A DNA stretch of 64,000 bases from Tetmemena sp. SeJ-2015 (GCA_027382625.1 JAJKFJ010022465.1:62001-126000), one strand, 5' to 3'. Positions 12,201 through 23,864 are shown, counted from the first letter of the stretch. Numbers and translations: made by a program. Notes: generated from the letters alone by a model not told the origin.

Positions 12201-12300
12201 AGATGTATTGTCAGCCTTTTTATGCTATCATTAACTCCGATTCTGATCTAAAATACTTGCCTTGTGCACTTCCGACACTTTTAGTAGGTAATAATACGTC
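9256..12300 (-). CDS. FYVE zinc-finger coiled-coil protein, IES-interrupted
   Basis: The FYVE finger at 11640-11845 has the ligand pattern 'CEICYVKF', the phosphoinositide-binding core 'HRRHHCRRCGMSVCDKCS' and 'VCDACD', so this protein probably binds PtdIns3P on endosomal membranes. Upstream pieces at 11860-11965 ('NPISIKKFLGMINEF') and 12060-12300 ('LTIHLEQELSDTNRF') look like its N-terminal part. Downstream, 10860-11235 is a long Glu/Lys/Gln-rich coiled coil ('ARIEELDEEK', 'KELLGRLERAKEKKQVLE'), and further pieces run to 9270 with several frame changes and in-frame TGAs. The 11240-11600 gap is AT-rich and acts like an IES. FYVE plus coiled coil resembles EEA1/FYCO-type tethers in general design only. 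That all pieces form one gene is inference; the C-terminal third might be decayed. Confidence 0.6.
11875..11882 (-). other. 4-bp tandem repeat that breaks the FYVE frame
   Basis: On the minus strand the sequence is GCAGGCAG. Deleting one GCAG joins the upstream frame ('FDKQLIRENLA') to the FYVE frame ('ALPEYFDEKAVEFHE'). It behaves like an IES consisting of nothing but its pointer. A simple 4-bp insertion or an assembly error is the alternative. Confidence 0.5.
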
Positions 12301-12595
12301 TAATTTAAATAAAAATGATTTTAGGTTAAAATTATTTAATTAATAACAGTAAATATAATTTGAAAATATATATTTTTCAAAAGAAAGGGACGATGAGTTA
12401 TCGTCCATGGAGTAGGTGCTTAACCTCTTTAACTTTAAGTTTTAAGCATTATAGCTTTTGCCAGATTTGACTAACAATTTATAAATCAATTCTACTTGAA
12501 TGCCAAGGTTAGAATTATTTATATATTCTATTATTTTATATTAAAGACAAGCAATAGCCTAGAATTATAAAAATAGATAAATTATAAAAAAATTA

Positions 12596-12925
12596 GAAAT
12601 TTAAATCCTGGCATAAGTTTGAGATTTTGATTATATACATTCGATTAAGCATGAAATTTAAGCAACTTTGATCCTTGCAATTCTTCGTAGGAGTCGTGTA
12701 AGAGTTACCTCAGTCAAAGTTTTTTATCTTGGTTAATTCTTGGTTCGAGTCAAAGACATCAATATCAATATCTCTTCACTGGTCTTCTCTATCGTAATGG
12801 TGGAAGAATCAACTACTTATTATTTGAAGAGCTATCGAACGCCCCAGACGACCTCTTACAATTTAACGGCCAATTTATACATCTTCATTTTATTATTTTA
12901 ATTTAATTCCGATTTTCATTTAAAT
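12596..12925 (+). repeat. RepA copy, diverged
   Basis: Aligns along most of RepA: 'aagcaactttgatccttgca', 'gagttacctc', 'cttacaatttaacggcc' and the AT-rich right tail are shared. It is more diverged than the 9013 copy and has small indels. It lies upstream of the FYVE gene. Confidence 0.75.
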
Positions 12926-13224
12926 TTTAACTATAATACTCAGTTCTTAGAAATACTTATTTTACTGTCTTTAATTATAAAAGAAACATTATATAAGCTA
13001 ATTTATTATTTCAGAGATCTATACAAAAATTAGTTAACTATTTCAAATAATAAATACAAAGGGAAACTTGAGTCACTTAAAATCCTACAATGCATCCTTA
13101 TACTACACTTAATAGATTTTCATTAAATTTTAATAATTGATTATTCTCTAAACTCATTGTCCCTCTGTCACAAAATATATGCGCTGTTTGATTTGCGAAA
13201 CTTCAATTTTATAGTGAGAATATA

Positions 13225-13320
13225 ATTAAAATCTGTGATTAGTTAAAAAAATAAATGGAGAGTTGCAATTTAGTGGCAGTTTAAATTATAGATTCATCCC
13301 CTGATCTGTAGCTTGCTCGA
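13225..13320 (-). repeat. RepA right-end fragment, reverse
   Basis: Reverse-complement match to the RepA right half ('aataaatg.agagttg' core), like the copy at 2815. Diverged and short. Confidence 0.4.
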
Positions 13321-13329
13321 CAGCTCATT

Positions 13330-14265
13330 AAAAGATAATATGAGTTTCATCGCCTCAACACAGCAGCGAGATATGATTAACTCAAACTTTTTATATCACT
13401 ATTTATCTTTACAATAATTTGTTTAGTTTTTAAATCTTGACTGAGCGCTCCCACACAAAAGTTTCAAGCATTTAAAGTTCTTAGAATTCTATGCCGAATC
13501 GAATAGTATAAAAATTATACAAATTGTGCTAATTAGCTAAGCAATTTAAAATCTCAAACAATAAAAACACTGTCCATATCTTGAGAATATAATTTAAATT
13601 ATCACTAATTTGATATGTTTTATTATAAATTCCATTTGGAATAAATAATAAGTTATATTTGAATTATAGTGATATTGCTAGCATTATTCCACATGTCCAT
13701 AGTGTCGTTAGTAACTAGTTTATGGATAAAGATGAAAGAATAATTACGTTTACTAAACTTGGATAGAGAATGAGAGGAATTTTGTTTTTTATAATTGCTA
13801 GGTGCAAATGATTGAGATTGCGACATTATTATTAATTTTACCTATTATAAATTATCAAATAAAAAGGCGCAGGAATTATAATTCTCCTTGGCAATTTCAA
13901 ACTCTTTTATTCATCTAGTATACAAAATGTATTTTCTATAATTGGTATGTTTTTCTGGAAAATTATTTTTACTGTGAGGAAATTGCTTTATATATAATAG
14001 ATATCCAGAATGAATTAGTAAAAATAGAAAGAATTTAGAGGGTAATTAAAAGTTTAATTGATCCTTGCTCGATCTTATTATTGTTCAGTTAGTAATTTAT
14101 AATTTGATATTTAAAACATAAAATAACGAGTTGAGACGAGTAAACCAGACACCCTACTTTCACTCATGCTTTTGAGGAAGAGTAAACTCAGCACAAGCAA
14201 GACCCTTGCAAGATATTTGCGGAAATGTGGAAGAAAGTCAAAAGCCATTAAAAATTAAGAAATTT
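13330..14265. other. AT-rich DNA, no gene seen
   Basis: No ORF with convincing composition and no RNA gene. Probably intergenic DNA between the FYVE and hydroxymethyltransferase genes. Confidence 0.5.
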
Positions 14266-14267
14266 AA

Positions 14268-14395
14268 ATATATCAGAAGTTAATATATATAACTTCAACT
14301 CTGATCTCTAGCTTCAGCTTATTTTTGTTAGTCTGTATTTCTCTTAGGGTTTTATGATTTTCTTTTAAATTCTTAGGTATAATTTCAAGCCTTAA
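14268..14395 (+). repeat. diverged arm of the 1362-2018 repeat
   Basis: Shares 'ctgatctctagctt', 'gtctgtattt' and 'gattttctttt' in the same order as the right arm at 1895-2018, at about 75-80% identity. It is present here as a single arm, close to the 3' end of the hydroxymethyltransferase gene. Confidence 0.6.
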
Positions 14396-14563
14396 ATAAA
14401 TTTGTTGGATGAAGTTTTAATTCCATTCTCTTCAATCTAAATATATAAATTCTCTCTTAAAGATATCTTGATGTAGTAGAAATTATTAGTTTAGGTTTGA
14501 TTTTATTTTAGATATTTGAAGAATCTTTTAAATATCTTTAGATAAATAAATAGTAAATTGGTC

Positions 14564-17500
14564 TCATGCTTCTATCTTAGTAGCATCAAAACCTGGAATA
14601 TCAAATTGGGATGCAAACTTCTCAACTTCTTGTGCTAGTTGCTTGATTTCAGTAGATTTCTCGAGTCCATCCTAGAAGTCCTTAAGCTTCTTTCCACTAG
14701 TCTCTTGTATCTTCTTTGAAATTTTGATTGTCTCATCCAAGAAAAATCCAACCTGCTTCATATCCTCCTCCAAGTAGCCTCTTGTGGTTACGGCAGGTGT
14801 TCCAATTCTCACTCCTCCAGGGGTGACAGCTGACTTGTCACCGATGATAGTGTTTTTGTTAAGAGTAATATGGACTTCATCGCAAGCTTTCTCCAGCTTA
14901 GATCCAGTTAGTAGATGAGGTCTCACATCCAGTAACAGGAGATGATTGTCAGTTCCATCAGTCACTAGCTTATTTCCCCTTGAAATTAAGTCTTGGGAGA
15001 GTGCTCTTGCGTTGGCAATAACTTGCTTGCAATAATGCTTGAACTCTGGGGAGTTTACTTGCTTAAGCTGAGCGGCCACACCAGCAACCTAATGGTTGTG
15101 GGGACCTCCTTAAAGCATGGGGAAAACTGCGAAGTCAATTTTATCCATAAGTTCCTTCTTGGCAAATATCATACCTGACCTGGGTCCTCTTAGAGATTTA
15201 TGGGTCGTGGTCGAAACAACATGTGCATAATCAAATGGGTTATCAATATATTAAAATCAAATTATTTTTAAAAATCTCATGAAATTTTCTCCCACTTAAA
15301 ATAACATCTCTAAGATTTAGTAATTTTAATAGAGATAGATTAAATTTTAATTGAATAAATATTAAGGTTGTTAAGAAGCTAAGCGGCAACAAGCCCACTA
15401 ATGTGAGCCATGTCTGCTAAAAGGTATGCACCAACAGAGTCAGCAATTTGTCTAAATCTCTTATAGTCAAGATCTCTGGGATATGCTGAAAATCCTGCAA
15501 TGATGATCTTAGGCTTATAAATATGATATCCCTTATTTTAATATATTTGATAATAAACTCCTTAGCTGCCACTTCCAAAGCATCATAATCAATGTAGCCT
15601 GAATTAAGATTCACTTTGTACTGTTTTGACTCCCAGAAGAGAGATGTTGCTGATACTTTCTTAGTTTCAGTGAAGTAGCCATGAGTCAAATGACCTCCTT
15701 GAGTGAGATCAAGTCCCATCAGTCTCATTTATTTTTGAAGCAAGGCAGTGTACACTGCTAGGTTAGCAGGAGATCCAGAATAGGGCTGCAAGTTTACTCC
15801 CCACTCTGCTGGGTTGAGTCTGTACGCCTCAAGTGCTCTTTTACGTGCAAGATTACAAATTTAAATCATTTAAACATACTCGTTGCTCCTATATTAAATT
15901 TGCTATTACGAAAATTATATCTTTATTTAAAAATAATAATTATGAGGTTTGAAGAATGAATTGATTTGTCTTAATATGATTTAACTATATTTAATTGTTT
16001 GTATGATCTGAACTATGAGATTTAGTGTTTTAAGTCAGTTTGAAGAGCTCTGGGTCATGCTCCTTTAAAGATTAGTCCTTGATTGGCAACTTTGTATATG
16101 CAATCAGATATTGGCTTAATATCGGTTAAAAGATAAATAACATTAAGACAAATTAATTGCGTATATCATTCAATTGTTTTTGTGGGCCATTAAAATTTAA
16201 AAATAAAATTCACCTTTAAGAATCCCTATAATGCTTATAAAATAAGAAAAATTATTCAATTCTATCTCTATATATCAATATATTCAAAACAATCTTATCT
16301 TTAAACTTTAATATGATCTAAATTAAAATTCAAAAATTAAACATCATTTAAGTACAATAGGATGCCATATTCATTTTTAGTCAAATTTAATTATTTGCAG
16401 AGCTATGAAATTGTAAAATATAGATTTAGAGAGGGAATATGAAAAGAAGAAATACGGATTAATTATGGTAAAGAGCATATTTAAAATTTAAGGAATATTT
16501 ATGTAATTTAAGCTGAGAATTTATTTGATAATCAATTAAAAATTTAAAATTGATAAAACAAGGACTTGTCGCAGAAAAATAAATTATTAACAAAATAAAA
16601 GATTTAAATTTTATGTATTTTATTTCATTTTAGATATTAAATAGGTTTGACTAATTCAGCCTTATTAGGAACTATACTTTCTTGAGTTTTGAGGAAAGAA
16701 GAGTGCTAGTACCATATCATTCAGCTGATGAGAGCGTCGAATAATTACAGAATAAAGCAGTTATTATTTTTTGATTGGCTGTTAATTATGCAGGATATTT
16801 TAGGACTAATCAATAGTATTTCAGTATCTATTTTACAAATCGTCATTTGTTATTTTACCAATCATAGATTAATTTGTGAAATTTAATGAATGAAAATTTT
16901 TAAAAGATAATAAAAACTACTTTAAATGAATTAAATAATTATTTTGTAAAAAAATATATTTAGACTTAACTATAGGGAAAAATGAGATAAGGTTTTAGTT
17001 TTATTTTGAATAAATTAAAAGACATGGTATTATGGAATATCTTAAAGTGAAACTTATGTAAATCTGTTCCCAAATAGATGGAACCCCAAGCTTGAATAGA
17101 CCAATCAGTCTGATTTTTTATAAATGAGATATCCCCAGTAGATGCTCCACAGCCATCCCAAAATAAGCCAGCAAGTCAGCATTTGAATGAGACCTATTAT
17201 GAGAGCCTCAGCGCTAAAACCGTGCTGTTTGTTGATGCATGCTGAAAGGCAAGTGCCAAGCCCAGGCCAAAAAATGTTGATTATAAAGAATATCAAATGG
17301 AGGGGCTTCTCTACTTTTTGCACTGATTTCTCTAAGAAGGCTGACATCTGCGGTTGCTTTCAAATATAGGGAGAAAAGAAGAATCTGTGGTTTATTGATT
17401 TATAAAAATAATTATAAATCCTTTGCTCACAAATTAAATATAGCTCTCAATTACCCTATGCAGATTTAATTTTAATAGCTCAAGTAAATTGATTCTTGTC

Positions 17501-18190
17501 TGATAGAATACGTTATTTATATTCATTAAAGCGTGCATTGATTAAATCTAATTAATTCTTAAATTCAAACTAAGATGGATAATGTTTCACATATAAAATG
17601 CATTTTATTTGTATATAGGATTTATTATGAAGATTATAATCGTTATTTTGTAAAATAATATCAAATTTAATGATGAATGAAAATTATAATTAAATTTTAA
17701 CATATAAAAATTGATTATACAGTTATATACGATTGCTAAATAAAATAAAAGTTTATAATATTTAAATGATAAAATAAACAACTAAGAGTTTCAATAAATA
17801 AGTTTAAATAGCATGAGTCTCTCTCCAGGCTGAAGAAAGGTAGTATAAGTAGTTCTGCTGCTAGTTTACTCCCCACTCTGCTGGATGAAGGCTCATAATG
17901 ATAATTAATGCAAGGTCCTCAATCTTATCAACATAAAATAAACATACTCGTTGCCTCCATAGTAGCGTGCTCCAGGGTAACCCTCAGAGTATTTATTTGT
18001 GAGAGCTGATCCTAGACAGTCCATCACAAATTTGTAAGTAAAATTCTCAGAGGCAATTAGCTCAATCACAATATTTTTAATCCACTTATAAATATATATT
18101 TTATGCTGTTAAATACCTCTGAACTATCTAAACTTTTCTTGTTCGATGAGTTTGAAGAGCTTTCTCAAATATTCATAAAAATATAAAAAC
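14564..18190 (-). CDS. serine hydroxymethyltransferase, IES-interrupted
   Basis: PLP enzyme that interconverts serine plus tetrahydrofolate with glycine plus 5,10-methylene-tetrahydrofolate. Order from the N-terminal side: '[13 protein letters not shown]' (18120-18165), '[19 protein letters not shown]' and '[15 protein letters not shown]' (17947-18063), '[16 protein letters not shown]', '[19 protein letters not shown]', '[14 protein letters not shown]', the PLP-lysine motif '[16 protein letters not shown]', then the C-terminal domain ending at TGA 14564-14566. MDS joins restore the family sequence at pointers aat (IES 18067-18114), aacata (17936-17946), tgcaag (15854-17914), aata (15524-15555) and ggtt (15242-15369). 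TAG occurs as Gln. The extreme N-terminus is not located and may be on a further upstream MDS. Cytosolic versus mitochondrial form cannot be decided. Confidence 0.93.
15242..15369 (-). other. IES in SHMT, 128 bp, pointer GGTT
   Basis: AT-rich segment between 'GLVAAQLLN' and 'NPFDYAHVV' codons. ggtt occurs at both ends (15238-15241 and 15366-15369). Removal of the segment with one copy gives a continuous frame matching the enzyme family. It has no GT..AG intron borders. Confidence 0.85.
15524..15555 (-). other. IES in SHMT, 32 bp, pointer TATT
   Basis: Direct repeats aata at 15520-15523 and 15552-15555. Removal joins 'EVAAKEF' to '[16 protein letters not shown]' in frame with one extra Ile. 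A slightly different pointer choice is possible. Confidence 0.7.
15875..15888 (-). pseudogene. SHMT fragment (NEYV) at IES edge
   Basis: The 14 bases 'aacatactcgttgc' repeat 17941-17954, where they encode the real Asn-Glu-Tyr-Val. Here they lie within the 2-kb IES. Together with 17862-17895 this suggests a past tandem duplication of the gene. Confidence 0.6.
17105..17347 (-). CDS. small SPEC3/Stum-like membrane protein, nested in an IES
   Basis: A complete 80-codon frame: ATG at 17347, TGA at 17105-17107, and an upstream in-frame TGA four codons before the ATG. Residues about 18-45 and 47-75 form two hydrophobic segments. The first contains '[15 protein letters not shown]', the second ends '[18 protein letters not shown]'. 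Pro-Gly-x-Gly-Thr after the first helix start and Trp-Ser-Ile-Tyr-Trp-Gly near the end fit the SPEC3/Stum family. Animal Stum is linked to mechanosensory neurons, but a ciliate function cannot be inferred. It lies wholly within the 2.06-kb IES of SHMT and on the same strand. No IES is needed to read it. Confidence 0.65.
   Translation of the reverse strand: MSAFLEKSVQKVEKPLHLIFFIINIFWPGLGTCLSACINKQHGFSAEALIIGLIQMLTCWLILGWLWSIYWGYLIYKKSD
17862..17895 (-). pseudogene. SHMT fragment (HPAEWGVN) in the IES
   Basis: Nearly identical to 15786-15813 over 'agtttactccccactctgctgg', and on the minus strand reads 'LHPAEWGVN'. It follows the true MDS that ends at 17909 but is not in frame with it, and it duplicates codons supplied by the downstream MDS. 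Confidence 0.65.
17936..17946 (-). other. 11-bp micro-IES in SHMT, pointer TATGTT
   Basis: On the minus strand TATGTT TATTT TATGTT. Removing 11 bp gives Glu-Tyr-Val-Asp-Lys-Ile-Glu-Asp, matching the conserved enzyme sequence; without removal the frame is lost. Confidence 0.75.
18067..18114 (-). other. IES in SHMT, 48 bp, pointer ATT
   Basis: Pointer aat at 18064-18066 and 18112-18114. Removal joins 'EKFRQFRGI' to 'ELIASENF', the family consensus. Confidence 0.85.
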
Positions 18191-18540
18191 ATCTTTGAAA
18201 TTTATATAATGAATATAATATTAATTATCAAATTTTAAAATAAGATAGTGGAATCAATTCTTTAAGTATATTCTAACAACCTTGAAAATTAAATAAATGG
18301 GGCCTTTCCCTTTGCAGAAAATATCTAGAAGTAATTTATAATTAAATAAGGATTAAATTTTATAGCTTTTTGTTTAAAATATAGTTTGAAATTGAATTTG
18401 AGAATTAAATATCATTATAAATGAATTATTTAATGTTCTAGGGTTTAAATTATGTAATAAAGAAATTTTAATCAGGAATTTTAACTAAGAAGGACTTATT
18501 TACACTAATTCGAAATAAAAGCTTCTAATCCTATTTTATT

Positions 18541-20930
18541 TATGGATTTTGAAAATAAAGAGTTACCACCTAAAAAGTTAATTCCTCTTAGAAATAGGAT
18601 ATTCAAAGCAGTCACTTCACGAATAAATGAATTTTTAGAGTCTAGTTTGTGTTCAGTTGCTTTGGATGAAAAGTGTCACGAGCTAGAGCGCTAAAATATT
18701 CATTCATCGAAGTATATGCATAATTCTTCACGAAATTTAGAATCTTTCTCGAAATCTTTAGATAAACATATCAGCTTAGCAAATTAAGGTAAAATATAAA
18801 TAATATTTATTCGCTAGTTAAAGGTTATGGAATGAATTTGGTATTGTAAAGGCACTTTTTTATATTTCATTTAGGAAGCTTGATTCAATGGCAATCATAT
18901 TCCTTAAGAATATTCTAATAATTTGAAATTATTTAGCAAAACTCTTTTTACTTTGACAGATTCCCCTTCTATATGTTTTTCTAAGAGAAATTTAATATTT
19001 AACTTTACTTTCTTAAATAAATAATTGACAAGAAATTTAAGAAATAAACCCACATCTTTATGACTATAACTTATATAATTTTATTTCAAGATGTTATAAA
19101 TGCACTATGTGATAGGGATGTTTATCATATTTAAAAGAGCTAAATTTTAATGCTTGGGTAATATATACTGATTGGCAACTGTCTTGCTGGCTTAGTTGCA
19201 AATGAAGCCTGTCTCAGAGTTTGAAGAGAGTTAACTTTTTATCTAATGTTCTTGAGAGATTGCATTTTACTTTGGCGATATTAATACTAATTATCTTAGA
19301 CTATATTATAAGCATTTATCTTGATCACAAACACATTCTGTGAAATAATAGCACGTTTAATAATTAATAAAAATTTGGGGAATTATAAATTTAATTTATT
19401 TTCTTTGAAATAGTTAATTTTAATGCGCTTCTCTTATTCAATGAAGAACATTTTGAATATAATTAATTGAAGTCGAGCGAATTCTTTTTTGCCGATGATC
19501 TGGTATGATCCTTATTTTTGGCAATTTGAAAATGAACTTTTTGATGAGTAGTTTGGCCTGCCCTCGCTTGTAACTAGCTCGAGTTTTCTCAACATCGAAT
19601 AAGTATTGCATAATTATCTCATTCTTAGATTAGTTAATTACAACTAGAAAGAATTTTCAAAGTATCATTTTAGTTCGATAGATTCTTGCACTCATCTATT
19701 AATACACTAACTCTCCGAAATTAAAGTTGATAGAGATTATTTCTTTGGTATCCTATCTGAATATAGAATTGAGCAAAATCACTTCTTAGGGGTAATCATA
19801 AAATTTCCAAAATGTCTTTGCTATTTTCATCTAAATTTTATTCTGATACTCTTTTCTTAAAATGGGTACACATTATTATTTTATTATTTACTCGTATTAA
19901 TATGAGTATCTTTATCACAAAACATAATCAAAAGAATGAGTTTAGAAAATTTCTTAATATAATTGATAGTTTGATCCACTTTTCTGACTAATTTAAACAT
20001 ATTTCAATGTCTCCTCCATAGTCAAAATGAATTAGTGGCACAAACTCAACCTCACTTATAAAGAAAGAATTTTTGTTTCTTCTAAAACTTTTTGAAAAAT
20101 CATTTAAAATCCTGTATGAGAAGAAGCGCTAAATAAATAAAAAGAGAGTTATAAAAAATTCCTAATAACTTTGACTATTATTTTAGATATAGAATCTCAA
20201 AAAGAAAGTGTAGACCTGTAATCAATAGAAGGTAACATGGACGAAACTTAGATGAGAATAGGTCCTCAAAAGTTCGTGAGAAGATTTTATCTTAGCAAGA
20301 CCTCTATTCCTACTTCACACAAATTTGTATAAATAAATTTACAACTAACTAATTTTAGTTAGTGAAGTAGTGAACAGAGATTACTCTTATCAAATTCTCA
20401 AAGGTGATAAGCTAATTTTGAAAATGTCAAAATTCAACATCGCTAAGGTGCTAAAATATGATGAGTTGTATGTTCTTCAAGTATTGAAGTGGGTCAATGA
20501 CGATTCAGAACTTTCGAAGTTCCTTCCTGACATGGATAAAAATGAAAAACCAAAACCTATAGATAGAAAAAGCTTCTTCAACTTAGTTAATATTCTCCAG
20601 CCAGAATATCTAATCAGATTGTTAAACTCACAAAGGATAAAAGAAACTCATCGTCAGATGGTTCATTTAAAAACATCTTAATCTCCGATCAGTGGCTTTC
20701 TCAACTCACTATTAATCCTTTTATAGCAAGTAATATTTCAATTTACTAAATCTATCTAAAAGATAAAACGGAAAGACTCTTAAAAACATGAAGTAATCCA
20801 CAAAAGTGTTTAAGACATGAAGATAAAAACTCATTTCTCCTTCTGTAGCTTCACTGATGAGATTCAAAAATAAAGAAGGACCCGTTTCAGCTTCAAAGGC
20901 TACATACCAACCTCATATACTAATGAATGA
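18541..20930 (+). CDS. unknown gene, possibly several MDSs of one large protein
   Basis: ATG at 18541 opens 'MDFENKELPPKKLIPLRN', then a 29-nt intron (18789-18817, GT..AG), then an uninterrupted run to a TGA near 19220 with 'FDRFPFYMFFQEKFN' and 'NALCDRDVYHIQKS'. A further block at 19495-19860 reads 'MIWYDPYFWQFENELFDE', and blocks at 20170-20355 and 20370-20930 read 'MRIGPQKFVRRFYLSK', 'LQVLKWVNDDSELSKFLPD' and end at TGA 20928-20930. All blocks have TAA/TAG as Gln. Helix-rich composition suggests an alpha-solenoid, but I do not recognise a family. Joining the blocks into one gene needs IESs I could not pin down; two or three genes are possible. Confidence 0.5.
18789..18817 (+). other. probable 29-nt spliceosomal intron
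   Basis: Starts GTAAAA and ends GCTAG. Removal joins Asn-Gln to 'VKGYGMNLVLQRHFF' and keeps the frame open for another 130 codons; unspliced, it meets TGA 15 codons later. Confidence 0.5.
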
Positions 20931-21985
20931 AAACCAAACCTAACTTTTTTTTTAAATAAAAGCTATTAAGGTTTGGAATAAAACTTTTCTAAGTTTGAAA
21001 TAATTGTTCTTAAAAATTAATTTTAATTTATTAAATTTATTCAAACCTAACTATAAAATAATTCTATCATCTAGTTTACTTAAGATTAAGTCATTAGATT
21101 CCTGGCATTAATTTTTTTCATTCTTAAGAGATGATCTTATCTTTTTTTTGTTAATTCATTTGAAATGCGGGAATCAAGGAGTATAAAATTGTGATATATT
21201 TTAAGACTTTGTATAATTAAACATTAAGGGAATTAATCTAAAAGTGTATACTTAATTTTTAAGATATGTGAGGAAAAAAATATTTTATAATCACATGAAT
21301 TAAATTATATAAAGCCCAAAAAAATAAATTTTTTGAAACACAATACCCTGACTTAATATTGAATGTATTTAGTAAGGATTTTCGCAAATGTGGAAATAAT
21401 TAGACTGGAATAGTACATTTCAATAAATTTATCGAGACCGAAAATATTATAAAGTCTGCGATTTATAATAAAATATTCCTTAAAATCATTTGAATTATAG
21501 ATAATTTTAAATACTTTAATCGATTTCTCTTATTTTAATTAAAAAAAATTTTTTTAATTTTAAGAATTTTATAGAAAAATTTTATGATACAAAAATAAGC
21601 TTCTCTTTTAGGTAAGTTCGAGTATATAAAAAGGAAAATAATTTAATCTTTAAAGTGAAATTTTTTGGTTTATATTAATGTATTAAAATTGAGAATTAAT
21701 AGAGAAACTCTTTTTGAGATATTTTATAGTTGAGTTCATGCTTACCTTTAAAATTTGTAGCCTTGTCATTATTTTGTTTTCTATATTAACAGCGAAGCTT
21801 TTTTTAATTAAAAATAAATTAAAATAATTATATATAAAAGATCATTACAATTACTTCAATTTTATTCAATATTTACCTTAATTTTAAAAATTATAATATT
21901 TAATTTTAACATTAAAGTTATTAAAAATAATCATGCCTCTATAATTTATTAGAGCAGAAAATATAAAATAAAAGAGTTAATAATT
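20931..21985. other. AT-rich DNA, no gene seen
   Basis: AT above about 80% with many poly-A/T runs. No supported feature. Confidence 0.5.
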
Positions 21986-21994
21986 ATTTACAAT

Positions 21995-22370
21995 AGCCAA
22001 TATGTAAAATGTGGCTTATCAGAATGAGATGGACTATTTTTTCTATTATTTATGGAAGAAACCTCAGTCTAAAAGCTTAGAAAGTCCTATCAAATTTAAC
22101 TTTATGGTTCCTGATACAATCTCATATTATTAATAAAATATAAAGTCAAATGATTATTAATAATTAAAAGTGCCTTGTTATAGTAAGGATTCGCAATTTA
22201 ATTTTGATTAGCATGGGGAAGCCTTTGAGTTGGTATTTTAGCAACGCTCAAGGATAGATCTTAAAAAAGAAAGCTTAAACTACAAATCAAGATTCTATCA
22301 TAGAGGCTTTAGGGAAGTAGAGAGACTCAGAAGCTCCAGTTGCTATAGCTTAATTTATATTATAACCATA
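21995..22370 (+). CDS. partial hypothetical gene, two MDS-like blocks
   Basis: Block 22012-22135 reads 'NEMDYFFYYLWKKPQSKS' and 'IKFNFMVPDTISYY'. Block 22205-22350 reads 'GKPLSWYFSNAQGQILKKK' and 'DSIIEALGKQRDSEAPVA'. The AT-rich 22140-22200 between them looks like an IES. No start or stop is assigned and the family is unknown. A short cysteine-bearing stretch at 22545-22615 ('HFCCYCLIKRIG') may belong to the same gene. Confidence 0.45.
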
Positions 22371-23202
22371 ATATTATATAATATATGATAAATAAATTTT
22401 ATATCACTCTCAAATAGTCAGTTTAATAAAATTGAATTCTCCTTAAAATTAATATAATTACATTATTTAATTATAGAGCTTGATAATATTATCTGATAAC
22501 TATTAATGTGGTTGTAAAATCATTCTAACCCAAATGAAGCTCAAAAGGCATAATATCGATGATGAATCATAAATACATTTTTGTTGTTATTGCTTAATTA
22601 AAAGAATAGGCGACAGCTGAATCGCTCCCTGTCTAACATATATGGTGCCTTTTGAGAATTCGCTAAAAACAAAAATATTTTATTTTGACAAAAAGATTTA
22701 GGATATGAAATCACTCTGTGCCATCCTTCCTTATATTAATTATTTCTTTAAAAGGTCTTTGAAATTAATTAAATAAATTTAAATATAAATAAAGTGAGAG
22801 TTTCTGAAGTATCTAAAATTTAAATATATATCAAAACATCGAAATAGCATACCTTTCCTCGATATTTGAGATATTACATTTTAAGTTTACATAGGATAAG
22901 TCTGCTTTAAAGAATAGTAATGTAATAAGTTTCTAGTTTTTAAAAATTATGATATTTACATACCTAAAAATTCTATTATATTTTACATATTTAAATGAGA
23001 GTTAATTAAAAAAAATTAAAAACGAAATCGAAAAAATTAATATAATCGCTAATGGATATATAAACTGAGATTAGGAAGTAATTATGAATAACTATTTGTA
23101 TCTATGCTCTCATTATTTTTCTTTATTTGTATTTTAAGTTTTAAATAATTTATGATAGCTTTTAAATATATAGACTAACTAGACCATAGAAACTATTCCC
23201 CG

Positions 23203-23808
23203 ATGGATGAAACAGGATCTAAAAAGACCATCATAGAAAGGGATATCATCACTACTTAAAAATTTAGTAAGTTACTCATAACTTAAATATATTTAGGAGC
23301 ATATATCTAAGTTCAGAAGAAAAATGAAATAACTTGCATCTAAAAATTCGTTCAAAGAAAGGGACCTAATTATAGTATAATCAAATGCCTATGGACCTAA
23401 AACACTATGAGGTTGGAGAAAATAAGTAACATAAATCAGAAATAAAACAAGTTCCTGTCAATCTATTAAAGATATCTCTCAATAGAGGAGAGACATAGGT
23501 TTTATCAAATTGATCCGGTTGTTTCAAGTCTAGTATAACAAGAAATTCTCATAGCTTGCAATCTAATGCAATCTTAATTTCAATTACATGGGATACAATT
23601 ATCAAGCGCAGTTTACTACTATTGCCTCGACCAAAACGATTTACTTCACTTCTTATTTCCTACTCACTTAAAATTGAAAAATTAACAGCCTTTTCTCTTT
23701 TACGATTCAAAGATTGCTTTTCCGTTGGAATAAACTTATCTTAAAATAAATCACTTGATTTTTATCAAAAAGTTTGTTTTTAAAAATTCTCCTTTAATAA
23801 AAAAGTGA
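23203..23808 (+). CDS. hypothetical protein, 201 aa
   Basis: A complete frame using TAA/TAG as Gln and TGA (23806-23808) as stop. It starts 'MDETGSKKTIIERDI' and contains 'LSIEERHRFYQIDPVVSSL' and 'FLFYDSKIAFPLEQTYL'. No domain is recognised. It is followed after 56 bp by another plus-strand ATG; the AT-rich gap could be an IES, in which case both are one gene, but no pointer was identified. Confidence 0.6.
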
Positions 23809-23864
23809 TAAATAAAAAGTAATAATTTTGATAAATCTTTTATTTAATTTTGTAAATTGTTTAT

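Larger units (their letters stand above)
15854..17914 (-). other. 2.06-kb IES in SHMT carrying another gene
   Basis: Repeats tgcaag at 15848-15853 and 17909-17914 join 'VDKIEDLA' to '[10 protein letters not shown]' exactly as in the enzyme family. The IES contains a complete small membrane-protein gene (17105-17347), a RepA-type end near 16511, and at its two ends short decayed copies of neighbouring SHMT sequence (15875-15888 and 17862-17895). Confidence 0.8.

Noticed and set aside
20250..20360. A 32-nt GT..AG intron near 20328-20359
   Set aside because: The borders look right, but removing it leaves the downstream coding block out of frame, so the break there must have another cause.
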